Positions 16,177-24,297 of a stretch of DNA of 25,144 nucleotides are shown piece after piece (the stretch's first letter is position 1; every line of letters begins with the position of its first letter). The stretch is from Rhodoferax sp. UBA4409 (GTDB lineage: Bacteria; Pseudomonadota; Gammaproteobacteria; Burkholderiales; Burkholderiaceae_C). The notes beneath the pieces are model-generated. The model worked only from the letters and a program-made list of their open reading frames with translations. It was not told the DNA's origin and searched no databases. The stretch spans positions 1-25,144 of the forward strand of contig DGQR01000075.1 in assembly GCA_002390825.1 (NCBI GenBank). Direction: 5' to 3'. Both the position numbers and the translations under genes were made by a program.

Positions 16177-17669
16177 TATTGAAATGCCACTTCCGCAAAA
16201 CTGCGCAGCTTGCGGCTGTGCAACTGGTCTATACCTTGTGAGCGCAGCAGCTCCAGCGCGCGGATGCCGATGCGCAAATGCTGGTCCACCCGCTCGCGGT
16301 AGAAGTGGTTGGCCATACCGGGCAGCTTGATTTCGCCGTGCAGCGGCTTGTCGCTCACGCACAGCAAGGTGCCATAGGGCACCCGAAAGCGGAAGCCGTT
16401 GGCAGCAATCGTGGCGCTCTCCATATCCAGCGCCACCGCGCGGCTCTGGCTGAAGCGGCGTTGGGGCTGGTTGTCGGGCAGCAGCTCCCAGTTGCGGTTG
16501 TCGGTGCTGGCCACGGTGCCGGTGCGCATGATGCTCTTGAGTGCGCTGCCGCTGACCTGCGTCACATCCGCCACCGCTTGCTCCAATGCCACCTGGATTT
16601 CCGCGAGGGCTGGAATCGGCACCCACAGCGGCAGCTCTTCGTCTAGCACATGGTCTTCGCGCACATAGCCGTGGGCCAGCACATAGTCGCCCAGCTGCTG
16701 GCTGTTGCGCAGGCCGGCACAGTGGCCCAGCATGATCCAGGCGTGCGGGCGCAGCACGGCAATATGGTCGGTGATGTTTTTGGCGTTGGCCGGGCCCACG
16801 CCGATGTTCACCATGGTGATGCCGGCATTGTCCGAGCGCACCAGGTGGTAGCCGGGCATCTGGGGCAGGCGGGGTGGCTCTTTGCCCAAAGCGTCTGCCG
16901 CTTCGGGGGGCAGACCGACCCGGCGGGTGACCATGTTGCCGGGCTCCACAAAAGCGATGTACTCGCTATTCGGGTCCTGCATGGCTTTGCGGCCCAGCGC
17001 GATGAACTCGTCGATGTAGAACTGGTAGTTGGTGAAGAGCACGAAGTTCTGGAAGTGCTCGGGCCCTGTGCCGGTGTAATGGCGCAGGCGGTGCAGCGAG
17101 TAGTCCATGCGCGGCGCAGTGAACAGCGACAGCGGCAGAGCATCGCCCGGGCGGGGCTGGTAGGTGCCGTTGGCAATGCCATCGTCCATCGCGGCCAGGT
17201 CGGGCAGGTCGAACACATCGCGCATCAGGGTGCGGCGCTCGGCGCTCATCTGGCCTTCCACATGGTCATGCTCAGCAAACGAAAAGTGCACCGGAATTGG
17301 CTGGTTGCTGGTGGCCACCTCAATTTCACCGCCGTGGTTTTGCAGCAGCAAGCGGAATTGCTCCAGGTAGTAGCGGTGGTACAGGTCAGGCCGCGTGAGC
17401 GTGGTCTCAAAACGGCCGGGGCCGGCTACAAAGCCGTAGCTCAGGCAGGCAATGTCGGCGGCCGCCTTGCGCGACACGGTGTCGGTGTGGATGCGCACCA
17501 GCGGGTAGCAGGCGCGCACATGGCCGCCCAGATCCTCGCCGGCCACAAATCGTTGCATCGCTTGGCGCAGATGGGCGATGCTTTGGTCGTAAATGGCGTG
17601 AACCTGCGCCAGTGCAGCGGCGGCGTCGGTGAATCGGGCGGGTGCGATGAAAGAAGGATGGCTGGTCAT
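16176..17669 (-). CDS. amn: AMP nucleosidase
   Basis: A 497-residue cytoplasmic enzyme, close to the 484 residues of Escherichia coli Amn. It hydrolyses AMP to adenine and ribose 5-phosphate, controlling adenylate pools. The N-terminal domain (about 1-175) is the AMN-specific part, with YPLVRIHTDT and HRYYLEQFRLLL. The C-terminal part is a phosphorylase-like nucleosidase: MVNIGVGPANAKNITDH, VLRPHAWIMLGHCAGLR, ALDMESATIAANGFRFRVPYGTLLCVSDKPLHGE with the catalytic region, then ANHFYRERVDQHLRIG. ATG 17669 fits the family N-terminus. It is the first gene of a four-gene minus-strand operon with the ABC exporter and binding protein. Confidence 0.93.
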
Positions 17670-17754
17670 GCGCCCATTGTGCCGCCGTATTTTTGCGCTG
17701 CGAAGACAAGGGGCATGGGGTAAAGTGTGAGAAGAACCACCTAAGTGAACTCTG

Positions 17755-18081
17755 GTGACTGACCCCAAAGACTCTCGTTACACCGAAACCGGCTTCCCCT
17801 CTTTGCAGTGGGAAGACGATGACTTGGACACGCGCCCCCTGCCTCTGAACGAGCGGCCCTTGCAGGCCCGTATTGACCACGAGATGGCCATCATCGCGGA
17901 GCATCACATCCGCATTGCCCTGGCGATCGAGCGGTTCTGGGGCCACCGGGATTGCGTGGAGTACATCCGGACCCTGATCTTGAATGGGGGTTACTCAGAT
18001 GGCGCAACCAAACGGGTCGGCTTCAAAGCCGAAGTGATTTCGGCGCTGATCAATCTGACGGCGCTGCACCAGATTGAGTAG
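17755..18081 (+). CDS. small conserved-looking protein of unknown function
   Basis: A predicted cytoplasmic protein of 108 residues, not recognised. The N-terminal third is acidic and Pro-rich (SLQWEDDDLDTRPLPLNE) and probably disordered. The remaining two thirds look helical (HEMAIIAEHHIRIALAIERFWG, DCVEYIRTLIL, EVISALINLTALHQ). There is no signal peptide or membrane segment. The start is GTG 17755 with a weak ribosome-binding site; it would otherwise have to begin at Met43. Codon use is like the neighbours, which supports a real gene. Its promoter region (17670-17754) is shared with the divergent amn operon. The last 32 bases overlap the converging CWC gene. Confidence 0.6.
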   Translation: MTDPKDSRYTETGFPSLQWEDDDLDTRPLPLNERPLQARIDHEMAIIAEHHIRIALAIERFWGHRDCVEYIRTLILNGGYSDGATKRVGFKAEVISALINLTALHQIE

Positions 18082-18277
18082 CGCAATCTGCGCAAACGCA
18101 GGCCAAACCCCGGGCTTGCGGGGGAATGCGGCCGAGTAGCTCTGCACTAAAACTCACCTGTGTGCACCAGCAAGGGCCTTGCGCTTGGCCAGTAGCTTTC
18201 GCAAGCTCCATGGCGCACTGGTTCGCCTTGCCGCACACAGGGCACACTTGAGGGTTGATGGTTGGCGGAGTGGTCAT
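18050..18277 (-). CDS. cysteine-rich CWC family protein
   Basis: A 75-residue protein with eight cysteines in the arrangement of the CWC family (PF14375): CPVCG (12, 15), Cys21, the defining CWC triplet PCWCTQ (36, 38) and CVCADC (60, 62, 65). The pattern suggests a zinc-binding fold; the function is unknown. PPQARGLACVCADC near the end is typical of the family. The ATG at 18277 was preferred over upstream in-frame starts because those would run into the divergent CYTH gene. The 3' end overlaps the converging 108-residue gene by 32 bases. Confidence 0.82.
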   Translation of the reverse strand: MTTPPTINPQVCPVCGKANQCAMELAKATGQAQGPCWCTQVSFSAELLGRIPPQARGLACVCADCATQSGAAPSD

Positions 18278-18329
18278 GGTGTTGGCAGTGTAGCCATCCG
18301 CTGCCCGCAGCTCACACACGGAGTGCTTC

Positions 18330-18788
18330 ATGGGGATTGAGATCGAACGCAAGTTTTTGGTGAGCGGGGACGCTTGGCGCAACGACAGTGGCGTGCTGTA
18401 CCGGCAGGGCTACCTGAACCGTGACAAAGCACGCACGGTACGGGTGCGTATCGCGGGTGAGGCGGCCTTTCTCACTATCAAGGGCAAAAGCACTGGCGCG
18501 ACCCGGGCCGAGTTTGAATACCCGGTGCCCCTGGAAGATGCGCAGGCTCTGCTCGCCCTGTGCGATGGCCCCTTGATTGAGAAGACCCGCTACATCGTGC
18601 CGCATGCCGGCATGCGCTGGGAGGTCGACGAGTTTGCGGGCGATAACGCGGGCCTGGTAGTCGCAGAACTGGAGCTGGCGTCTGAAGACCAGGCCTTCGA
18701 GCACCCCGCTTGGCTGGGCGCAGAGGTCACCCACGATGCTCGCTATTTCAACTCCAACCTCGCAACACACCCTTTCAGGGCTTGGTAA
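18330..18788 (+). CDS. CYTH domain protein (triphosphatase-like)
   Basis: A 152-residue single-domain CYTH protein. It starts MGIEIERKFLV, giving the ExExK metal/phosphate-binding motif at residues 4-8. TVRVRIAGEAAFLTIKGK supplies further charged tunnel residues, then RAEFEYPVP, IEKTRYIV, WEVDEFAGDNAGLVVAELEL and THDARYFNSNLA. Such short CYTH proteins are typically inorganic triphosphatases; adenylate cyclase activity is the less likely option. GGAG lies eight bases before the ATG. It is divergent from the CWC gene with 52 bases between starts. Confidence 0.88.
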   Translation: MGIEIERKFLVSGDAWRNDSGVLYRQGYLNRDKARTVRVRIAGEAAFLTIKGKSTGATRAEFEYPVPLEDAQALLALCDGPLIEKTRYIVPHAGMRWEVDEFAGDNAGLVVAELELASEDQAFEHPAWLGAEVTHDARYFNSNLATHPFRAW

Positions 18789-18820
18789 GCACTAGGTGTT
18801 GCTGCCGGTGATGGGCAGTC

Positions 18821-19288
18821 TTATTCGTCCACCGGCACATAGAGGTCGGATTTCATTGCATCGATCACCACATTGGTGGTCATGCGGATCACCTGGGGCA
18901 CTTCGGCCATGAGCCGGGCGGAGAGGGCGTCGTACTCTTTCACGCTTTTGCTCAGGATGACCATCACCAAGTCCACCGCGCCAGTCACGTAAAAGAGCTG
19001 CTGCACTTCAGGTTCTTTTTGCACCCAAACGCGGATGCGGGGCAGGGCCTCGTAGTTGTCTTTGAGCTCAATGCCGGCGATGAACTGCATGCGTTGGCCC
19101 ACCACCTGCGGGTCCACGATGGCTACCTCGGCCGTAATCACCTTCTCCGCCCGCAACCGGCGCAGGCGCCGCTGCACCGCGGACGCAGACAGGCCGACGG
19201 CCTCGGCAATCACTTCTGCATTGACCTGGCAATCGCGTTGCACGAACTCCAGAATTTTCCGGTCAAAGGGGTCCAAAGGCGTTTCCAT
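18821..19288 (-). CDS. Lrp/AsnC-family transcriptional regulator
   Basis: A 155-residue regulator of standard length. The N-terminal helix-turn-helix (about 8-55) reads DRKILEFVQRDCQVNAEVIAE, then GLSASAVQRRLRRLRAEKVI. The C-terminal RAM/ligand domain (about 70-150) contains VQQLFYVTGAVDLVMVILSKS, with the characteristic V-T-G-x-x-D effector motif. Such regulators bind amino acids and form octamers. It is divergent from the basic amino-acid ABC operon across a 206-base gap, so control of that transport operon and of itself is likely but unproven. Confidence 0.9.
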   Translation of the reverse strand: METPLDPFDRKILEFVQRDCQVNAEVIAEAVGLSASAVQRRLRRLRAEKVITAEVAIVDPQVVGQRMQFIAGIELKDNYEALPRIRVWVQKEPEVQQLFYVTGAVDLVMVILSKSVKEYDALSARLMAEVPQVIRMTTNVVIDAMKSDLYVPVDE

Positions 19289-19420
19289 TGGTGCATTGTA
19301 GGCAGCGTGGGGTGTCGGGCTCCATCGGCGTGCAAGGTGCCTTGTGTGCCGTTTTGCCGCGTGAAAAGTGCCGAATACGCCGCCTGCCGTTATTTCTTTG
19401 GGCGAAACTTGAGTTTCCTT

Positions 19421-19437
19421 TGCGTCTTGAAAACGCA
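19421..19437. promoter_or_regulatory. 17-bp near-perfect palindrome, candidate operator
   Basis: TGCGTCTTGAAAACGCA is symmetric at seven of eight base pairs around a central G. It sits 57 bases upstream of the start of the binding-protein gene and within the intergenic region shared with the Lrp-type gene. Position and symmetry suggest a protein-binding site, perhaps for that regulator; a transcript hairpin is the alternative. The rest of the gap 19289-19494 shows no other strong structure. Confidence 0.4.
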
Positions 19438-19494
19438 GTGTTGGTTGAACAAAGCGGCGTCTTGCGGTGGAGCGCCCGGATGGAGAAACAAAGA

Positions 19495-20280
19495 ATGAAG
19501 CGTCAGTTTGTGAAAGCTTTGGTAGGTGGTCTGTTGTTGGCGGCTGGTTTGGCCCAAGCCCAGGACGTGGTGCGAATCGGCACCCTGTCGGACTACCCTC
19601 CCTTTGAGTACAAGGATGCATCCGGCCAACTCAAGGGCATGGAAATCGAGTTGGGCAACGCGATGTGCAAGCACATGCAAGCCAAATGTGAATACGTGAC
19701 CATGGACTTTGATGCGCTCATCCCCGCACTCAAGGCCAAGAAGATTGATGCGGTGCTGGCCCAGATGTCCATCACCGACGAGCGCAAGAAGGCCGTGGAC
19801 TTCACCGATCTGTTCACCCTGGCACCGGTGCAATACGTGGCCAAAGTGGGCTCTGGCATCAACGAAGACCCGGCTAGCCTGCGCGGCAAGACGGTGGGCG
19901 TGTACAGTGGCTCCAATAGCGAGACCTACTTCAAGAAGCGCCTGCCCAAGGCCAAGTCCGGCGTCTCCACCAAGTCGTACCCCAACCAGGACGCTATCTG
20001 GTTGGACCTGGAAGCCGGCCGCCTGACTACCACCCTGACCGACACGACCGTCGCTTACGAGTGGCTGCAAAAAACCGGCAAGGCCAAGGGCTTCGACTTC
20101 GCCGGCAAGCCGGTGAACGACGTAGAAATCTTCGGAGAAGGCACCGGCATTGCGGTGCGCAAGGGTGACGCCCTGAAGGCCCGCTTCAACGCCGCTATCA
20201 AGAAGGTGCTGACGGATGGCACCTTCGCGGCCGAGAACAAGAAGGTGTTCCCGTTTAGCATCGCTCCTGCTAGCAAGTAA
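19495..20280 (+). CDS. basic amino-acid ABC transporter substrate-binding protein
   Basis: A 261-residue periplasmic binding protein of the ArtJ/HisJ/LAO group. Residues 1-22 are a signal peptide ending in LAQA. The mature part has VRIGTLSDYPPFEYKDASG, KGMEIELGNAMCKHM, IPALKAKKIDAVLAQMSITDERKKAVDFTD (the family signature block) and a C-terminal GTGIAVRKGDALKARFNAAI. The most likely ligands are lysine, arginine, ornithine or histidine, judged only by family resemblance. ATG 19495 was chosen because GGAG lies nine bases upstream and the signal peptide starts there; an in-frame ATG at 19480 overlaps that site. It is the first gene of the transport operon. Confidence 0.9.
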   Translation: MKRQFVKALVGGLLLAAGLAQAQDVVRIGTLSDYPPFEYKDASGQLKGMEIELGNAMCKHMQAKCEYVTMDFDALIPALKAKKIDAVLAQMSITDERKKAVDFTDLFTLAPVQYVAKVGSGINEDPASLRGKTVGVYSGSNSETYFKKRLPKAKSGVSTKSYPNQDAIWLDLEAGRLTTTLTDTTVAYEWLQKTGKAKGFDFAGKPVNDVEIFGEGTGIAVRKGDALKARFNAAIKKVLTDGTFAAENKKVFPFSIAPASK

Positions 20281-20290
20281 CTGACAGGCC

Positions 20291-20315
20291 GCCACCGCCC
20301 CGTGCGGGCGGTGGC
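20291..20315 (+). other. intercistronic stable hairpin
   Basis: GCCACCGCCC (20291-20300) is exactly complementary to GGGCGGTGGC (20306-20315) with a five-base loop. It lies in the 55-base gap between the binding-protein gene and the first permease gene. No T run follows. Such GC-rich stems often protect the upstream message or partly stop transcription, giving more binding protein than permease; here that is inference. Confidence 0.6.
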
Positions 20316-20335
20316 CGCGCTTTCCCGGAGTCGAG

Positions 20336-21016
20336 ATGGATGTTTTGCAGGCCTACACGGGCCAGCTGCTGCAAGGTGCGCTGATGACCGTGCAACTGGC
20401 CTGCGCCGCCTTGGTGTGCGGGCTGGCTTTGGGCTTGATGCTGGCGGCCTGCCAGCTTAGCCGCCACGCCTGGCTGCGCCGCCCGGTGGCGGTGTTCACC
20501 GGGGTGCTGCGGGGGGTGCCCGAGTTTCTGGTGGTGCTGGTGTGCTACTTCGGGCTGTCCAACCTCATCAACAACCACTTTGACAGCGCGTTTGACATCA
20601 GTCCGTTTTTTGCGGGCGTGGTGTCTCTGGCACTGGTGTTGGGGGCCTATTCCTCCGAGGTGTTTCGCGGCAGTTTTGTGGCGCTGGAGCGCGGGCAGCT
20701 GGAAGCCGCCCGCTCGCTGGGCCTGAGCCCGGTGCAAACCTTCTTTCTGGTGCGCTTGCCGCAGGCCTGGCGCATTGCCATTCCCAGTCTGGGCAACCTC
20801 TGGCAATCGCTGCTCAAAGATACCTCGCTGGTGTCGGTGGTGGGTCTGGAAGACTTATTGAAAAAGTCCAATATGGCGGCCCAAGCTTCGCATCAGCCTT
20901 TTATGTTTTTGATGGCGGCAGCCGTGATGTATTTCTGCCTGCTGGCGTTGTCTGACCCGCTGATCTCCGCGCTGGAGCGACGGGCGCAGCGCCCCTACCA
21001 GGCCCACCGCAGCTAG
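20336..21016 (+). CDS. amino-acid ABC transporter permease (HisQ-like)
   Basis: A 226-residue inner-membrane permease with about five hydrophobic helices. The EAA loop is clear: LEAARSLGLSPVQTF followed by LVRLPQAWRIAIPSLGN (about 121-152), which contacts the ATPase. GVLRGVPEFLVVLVCYFG near residue 58 is the conserved early block of polar amino-acid permeases. CGGAG lies a few bases before the ATG. It is followed after two bases by the second permease gene, so the two probably form a heterodimer like HisQM. Confidence 0.9.
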   Translation: MDVLQAYTGQLLQGALMTVQLACAALVCGLALGLMLAACQLSRHAWLRRPVAVFTGVLRGVPEFLVVLVCYFGLSNLINNHFDSAFDISPFFAGVVSLALVLGAYSSEVFRGSFVALERGQLEAARSLGLSPVQTFFLVRLPQAWRIAIPSLGNLWQSLLKDTSLVSVVGLEDLLKKSNMAAQASHQPFMFLMAAAVMYFCLLALSDPLISALERRAQRPYQAHRS

Positions 21017-21018
21017 CT

Positions 21019-21714
21019 ATGGACGCCTGGTTTACCGACATCCTCGTCCTGCTGCAGGACAACCGCGTCGAACTGTGGGAAGGACTGGTCGTCACCCTGC
21101 AACTGTGGGCTACCTCGGGCGTGGCCGGCTTGGTGCTGGCGCTGGGCTTGGCACTGGGCGCCACGCATGGCGGGGCGGTGGTACGGCGACTGCTGCGCTT
21201 TTATGGCGCCGCTTTTCGGGGTACGCCGCTGCTGGTGCAAATGTTCCTGCTCTATTACGGGCTCAGCCAGTTTGAGTGGGTGCGGGCGTCCGCTGCGTGG
21301 GTGGTGCTGGAAGACGCGTTTTACTGCGGGCTCATGGCCTTGACGCTCAACATTGCCGCCTATATGGCCGAAGACATCCGCGCCGGCATCCTGGCCATTC
21401 CCGCTGGCCAAACCGAGGCGGCTCGCGCTTTTGGCATGCCGTCCGGCACTTTGCTGCGCCGTATCGTGCTGCCGCAGGCTTTGCGCATTGCGACTCCTGC
21501 TTTGGGTAATGAAGTGGTGTCCTTGCTCAAAGCCACGGCGCTGGTGAGCACTATCACCGTGTTTGACCTGACGGGTGTGGCCCGTCGCCTATCTAATGAG
21601 TCGTACACCACGGATGCGCTGGTGTTGGCTGGCGTGGTCTATGGCGCGCTGACCCTGCTGATTTCGGCGGGTGTGCATTTTCTGGAGCGCTACCGCAAAA
21701 GCCACGCTGCCTGA
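21019..21714 (+). CDS. amino-acid ABC transporter permease (HisM-like)
   Basis: A 231-residue permease with about five hydrophobic helices. It has the block FRGTPLLVQMFLLYYGLS (about 69-86) and a complete EAA loop, TEAARAFGMPSGTLLRR then IVLPQALRIATPALGNE. It is the partner of the preceding permease, with only two bases between them. No gene for the HisP-type ATPase follows: the next gene on this strand is homocysteine methyltransferase. The ATPase must come from elsewhere in the genome if the system works. Confidence 0.9.
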   Translation: MDAWFTDILVLLQDNRVELWEGLVVTLQLWATSGVAGLVLALGLALGATHGGAVVRRLLRFYGAAFRGTPLLVQMFLLYYGLSQFEWVRASAAWVVLEDAFYCGLMALTLNIAAYMAEDIRAGILAIPAGQTEAARAFGMPSGTLLRRIVLPQALRIATPALGNEVVSLLKATALVSTITVFDLTGVARRLSNESYTTDALVLAGVVYGALTLLISAGVHFLERYRKSHAA

Positions 21715-21793
21715 GCTGCTTGTCTGCATAGAGGCCAAGCAAATTGCCGCCGCCGCGCAGGCGCTTTGTCTAAGCTCATCCTCGAATTTTTGA

Positions 21794-22747
21794 ATGATCT
21801 CCATGATGCTGAATCCCCTGAATAGTTTTCTCGCCCACGACCGCCTGATGGTGCTGGACGGCGCTCTGGCCACCGAGCTGGAGCGCCGCGGTGCCAACCT
21901 GAACGACGCGCTGTGGTCTGCCAAGCTGCTGATCGAGCAACCCGAACTCATTCGCGCGGTGCATGCGGACTACTTTGCCGCCGGGGCCGATGTGGCCACT
22001 ACCGCTAGCTACCAGGCCACCTTTGAAGCCTTTACCCGTCGTGGCATGAGCCGGGGGGAGGCGGCCGATTTAATGCGTCTCTCGGTCACCCTGGCTTGCG
22101 AGGCACGCGATGCGTTCTGGGCCGAGCCTGCCAATCGGGTAGGGCGCCTGCGCCCATTGGTTGCCGCATCGGTAGGACCGTATGGCGCCATGCTGGCCGA
22201 TGGCTCGGAGTACCGCGGCCACTACGGCCTGAGCCGTGCCGCGCTGGCTGACTTCCACCGCGAGCGCATGCAAGTGCTGTCTACCTCGGGCGCAGACCTG
22301 CTGGCTTGCGAGACGATTCCCTGCCTGGACGAAGCATTGGCGATTGCCGATGTGCTTGCAGAGCAAAGCAACATCAGCGCGTGGATCAGCTTCTCCTGCA
22401 AAGACGGCGAGCACAACGTGCAGGGCGAGCGCTTGGCTGACTGCGTGGCCGCGCTGGAGGCGTATCCGTACATCGTGGCCATCGGCGTGAACTGCACGGC
22501 GCCTGAGCATGTGGCCAGCCTGGTGGAGCAGGCCAAGGCCCGTACCACCAAGCCGGTGCTGGTCTACCCGAACTCCGGTGAGCACTACGACGCCCAAGGC
22601 AAGGTCTGGACCGGTGCCTGCAACCCGGCGGATGCTTATGCGGAGATGGCCGCGCGCTGGCAAGCCAAAGGGGCCCGCATGATTGGTGGCTGCTGTCGCA
22701 CTGGCCCAGACGACATCCGGGCGGTCCGACACATGGCCGCAGCCTAA
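21794..22747 (+). CDS. mmuM: homocysteine S-methyltransferase
   Basis: A 317-residue cytoplasmic enzyme of the MmuM type, which makes methionine from homocysteine using S-methylmethionine (or S-adenosylmethionine) as methyl donor. VLDGALATELERRGANL is the N-terminal signature. The zinc-binding cysteines appear as GVNCTAPEH (about residue 236) and GGCCRTGPDDI (about 299-300), the pattern C...CC. LVAASVGPYGA and ACETIPCLDEA are further family blocks. Three in-frame ATGs (21794, 21803, 21806) could be the start and none has a good ribosome-binding site. It is 79 bases after the permease gene; sharing its transcript is possible. Confidence 0.88.
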   Translation: MISMMLNPLNSFLAHDRLMVLDGALATELERRGANLNDALWSAKLLIEQPELIRAVHADYFAAGADVATTASYQATFEAFTRRGMSRGEAADLMRLSVTLACEARDAFWAEPANRVGRLRPLVAASVGPYGAMLADGSEYRGHYGLSRAALADFHRERMQVLSTSGADLLACETIPCLDEALAIADVLAEQSNISAWISFSCKDGEHNVQGERLADCVAALEAYPYIVAIGVNCTAPEHVASLVEQAKARTTKPVLVYPNSGEHYDAQGKVWTGACNPADAYAEMAARWQAKGARMIGGCCRTGPDDIRAVRHMAAA

Positions 22748-22765
22748 CGCATTGAAGTATGAAAT

Positions 22766-22823
22766 GGGCCTCTAACGCCCATGGAATATGCTCGGATAGC
22801 TACTAAAAACGTAGCGTTTTTAG
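22766..22823 (+). repeat. dispersed palindromic repeat, copy 3, with AT-rich hairpin
   Basis: GGGCCTCTAACGCCCATGGA then TATGCTCGGATAGCTA matches the order of the other copies. Its distal end has become a perfect hairpin: CTAAAAACG (22803-22811) pairs with CGTTTTTAG (22815-22823) around TAG. It lies between the converging mmuM and cytochrome genes and, being followed by T-rich sequence on both strands, may act as a two-way terminator. Confidence 0.6.
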
Positions 22824-22836
22824 GTTTTGCTGTAGC

Positions 22837-23322
22837 TCACTGCACTGTGGGCGGCAGCGACATCACCCACTGCGCCATCTGCCGCGCTTGCTCCTCGCTG
22901 AGCTGCGGGTGGCGGGGCATTAGCGCCCGGCCCCACTCGCCGGAGCCCCCATTGCGAATCTTGCCCGCCAGGTAGTCCACCGCATCCGGCCGGCCTTGAT
23001 AGCGCGCAACCACTTGATTGAATGCGGGGCCGACATAACGCCTGTCTACGCCATGGCAGCGCATGCAGTTGGACGCGTTGACAGCAGCTTGGCCCAGCGC
23101 CAGTGAAGCAGCGGGGGCAGCCGGTGACGTTGGCGACACCTCACCGCTGGCGCTTTTTGCAGGTACAGCGGCATTTTGAATCGTTGCGCCTGTGCTGTTA
23201 TCGGCCTGCAGCGTGCGCCAGCCCACCAGCAGCATGCCTGCTACGACCACCAGCACCGCCAGGATAAGTGCCGCCGCAAGCCAACGTGGCCGCTGAGGTG
23301 GGGTGTCGTCTTCCGGGTACAT
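22837..23322 (-). CDS. membrane-anchored c-type cytochrome
   Basis: A 161-residue protein. Residues about 14-35 form one uncleaved membrane anchor, followed by a Ser/Ala/Pro-rich linker (about 41-75) and a periplasmic class I cytochrome c domain. Heme is attached at CMRCH (86-90); the probable axial Met is Met135 in RALMPRHPQ. VGPAFNQVVARY and YLAGKIRNGGSGEWG are typical of the cytochrome c551/c552 group, which shuttles electrons to terminal oxidases or other periplasmic enzymes. The ATG at 23322 was chosen since the charged N-terminus and anchor follow it; an upstream in-frame start would add 25 residues without support. Confidence 0.87.
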   Translation of the reverse strand: MYPEDDTPPQRPRWLAAALILAVLVVVAGMLLVGWRTLQADNSTGATIQNAAVPAKSASGEVSPTSPAAPAASLALGQAAVNASNCMRCHGVDRRYVGPAFNQVVARYQGRPDAVDYLAGKIRNGGSGEWGRALMPRHPQLSEEQARQMAQWVMSLPPTVQ

Positions 23323-23426
23323 GTTCTGGGTCTCTGTTAGTGGTGCCCCCGAGTGTCGCGCGAAAGCCATCGCATTGTTGGGCGCGGGCTTTTCCACGAG
23401 CCGGCTTTACGCATTTACTTTTTGGG

Positions 23427-24284
23427 TCACGCTTGCGTTTCCGTAAGTAGATCCAAATCAGGAAATCCGAAACTTGATAGATAGGCAACAGCTATCGCCA
23501 CACCAACACTTGTTAGAGCAACAGCATCACCCTGAGCTTTGCCATACTCACCAATTAATTTGACCAGTGTTGGTGTCTTTTCGGACATTACCGATTTGAA
23601 AGAATGCAAGCCATATGGGGCATATTTTTGCTGCATTGCATCGAACATGTCGTAGGTTGGGTGAACTGCATTGCGCCCTGCAACAGAGGCAGCGCCGGAG
23701 TAATGAATATGTCGTCTCTGGATGTCTGAAATGCCAAAACCGGAAGCTGCCACTTTTTCAACCGATTGAAAGCTCCGCTCAACGCTTTCCCAAGATGTTC
23801 CGGGGAAAACATATAGCTGCATGACCAATACGAAGGCAAGAAATGCAATTTGCTCACGAGTCAGCTTTGGCGTCACCTGTACAGCTTCAGACATGACAAT
23901 GTCTTTGAAGTCATTGGAATTTGCTGATACTTTTTTAAGAATTAAATTGGCCAATATGTTCGGGTGTGCGGCGTCCCCTTTTCTGGCGCATGCTTGAACG
24001 GCATCGTTGATAGCGGTCTGGACATCAGGGTCGCGAAACTTTTCAATAACTATTGAATTGACGTTATCAGCGAGTTTCGCCTCTAAATGACTGGCAAATT
24101 GAGCTACTCGTTCCTCTGCAATTAATCTCGCTTCTTCGCGAAGGCGCGGAAAGTTATCTCGAAGGAACAACGTACATAACTCCCGCACCTCCACTAAGCC
24201 AAGTCCGTTAAAGATCACATTCCCATTGGCCTGAATCGCAACAGCCCCATGTGATGCACTTTGTTCTTGATGCTCGTTAAGCAT
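23427..24284 (-). CDS. LPO_1073/Vpar_1526-like protein with N-terminal Gly/Ile/Gln motif
   Basis: A 285-residue protein in DNA visibly richer in A+T than its surroundings, suggesting acquisition. Residues about 12-28 carry a short beta-prone motif with I17-Q18, G21, V23 and L28. Residues about 30-75 are a charged helix (VRELCTLFLRDNFPRLREEA, then AEERVAQFASHLEAKL). Then come FRDPDVQTAINDAVQACARKGD, LANLILKKV, IVMSEAVQVTPKLTREQIAFLAFV and HIHYSGAASV. The order 'DPDxQ.A..A...A..GD' then 'E....PKLT.EQ' recalls NCBI's LPO_1073/Vpar_1526 family, which I identify from memory. The function is unknown. It follows the 76-residue membrane-protein gene after 13 bases, surely one transcript. Confidence 0.7.
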   Translation of the reverse strand: MLNEHQEQSASHGAVAIQANGNVIFNGLGLVEVRELCTLFLRDNFPRLREEARLIAEERVAQFASHLEAKLADNVNSIVIEKFRDPDVQTAINDAVQACARKGDAAHPNILANLILKKVSANSNDFKDIVMSEAVQVTPKLTREQIAFLAFVLVMQLYVFPGTSWESVERSFQSVEKVAASGFGISDIQRRHIHYSGAASVAGRNAVHPTYDMFDAMQQKYAPYGLHSFKSVMSEKTPTLVKLIGEYGKAQGDAVALTSVGVAIAVAYLSSFGFPDLDLLTETQA

Positions 24285-24297
24285 GTCGGATACCTAG

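Noticed and set aside
17670..17768. Upstream extension of AMP nucleosidase by 33 residues
   Set aside because: It would run into the divergent gene, and its sequence has no resemblance to Amn proteins.
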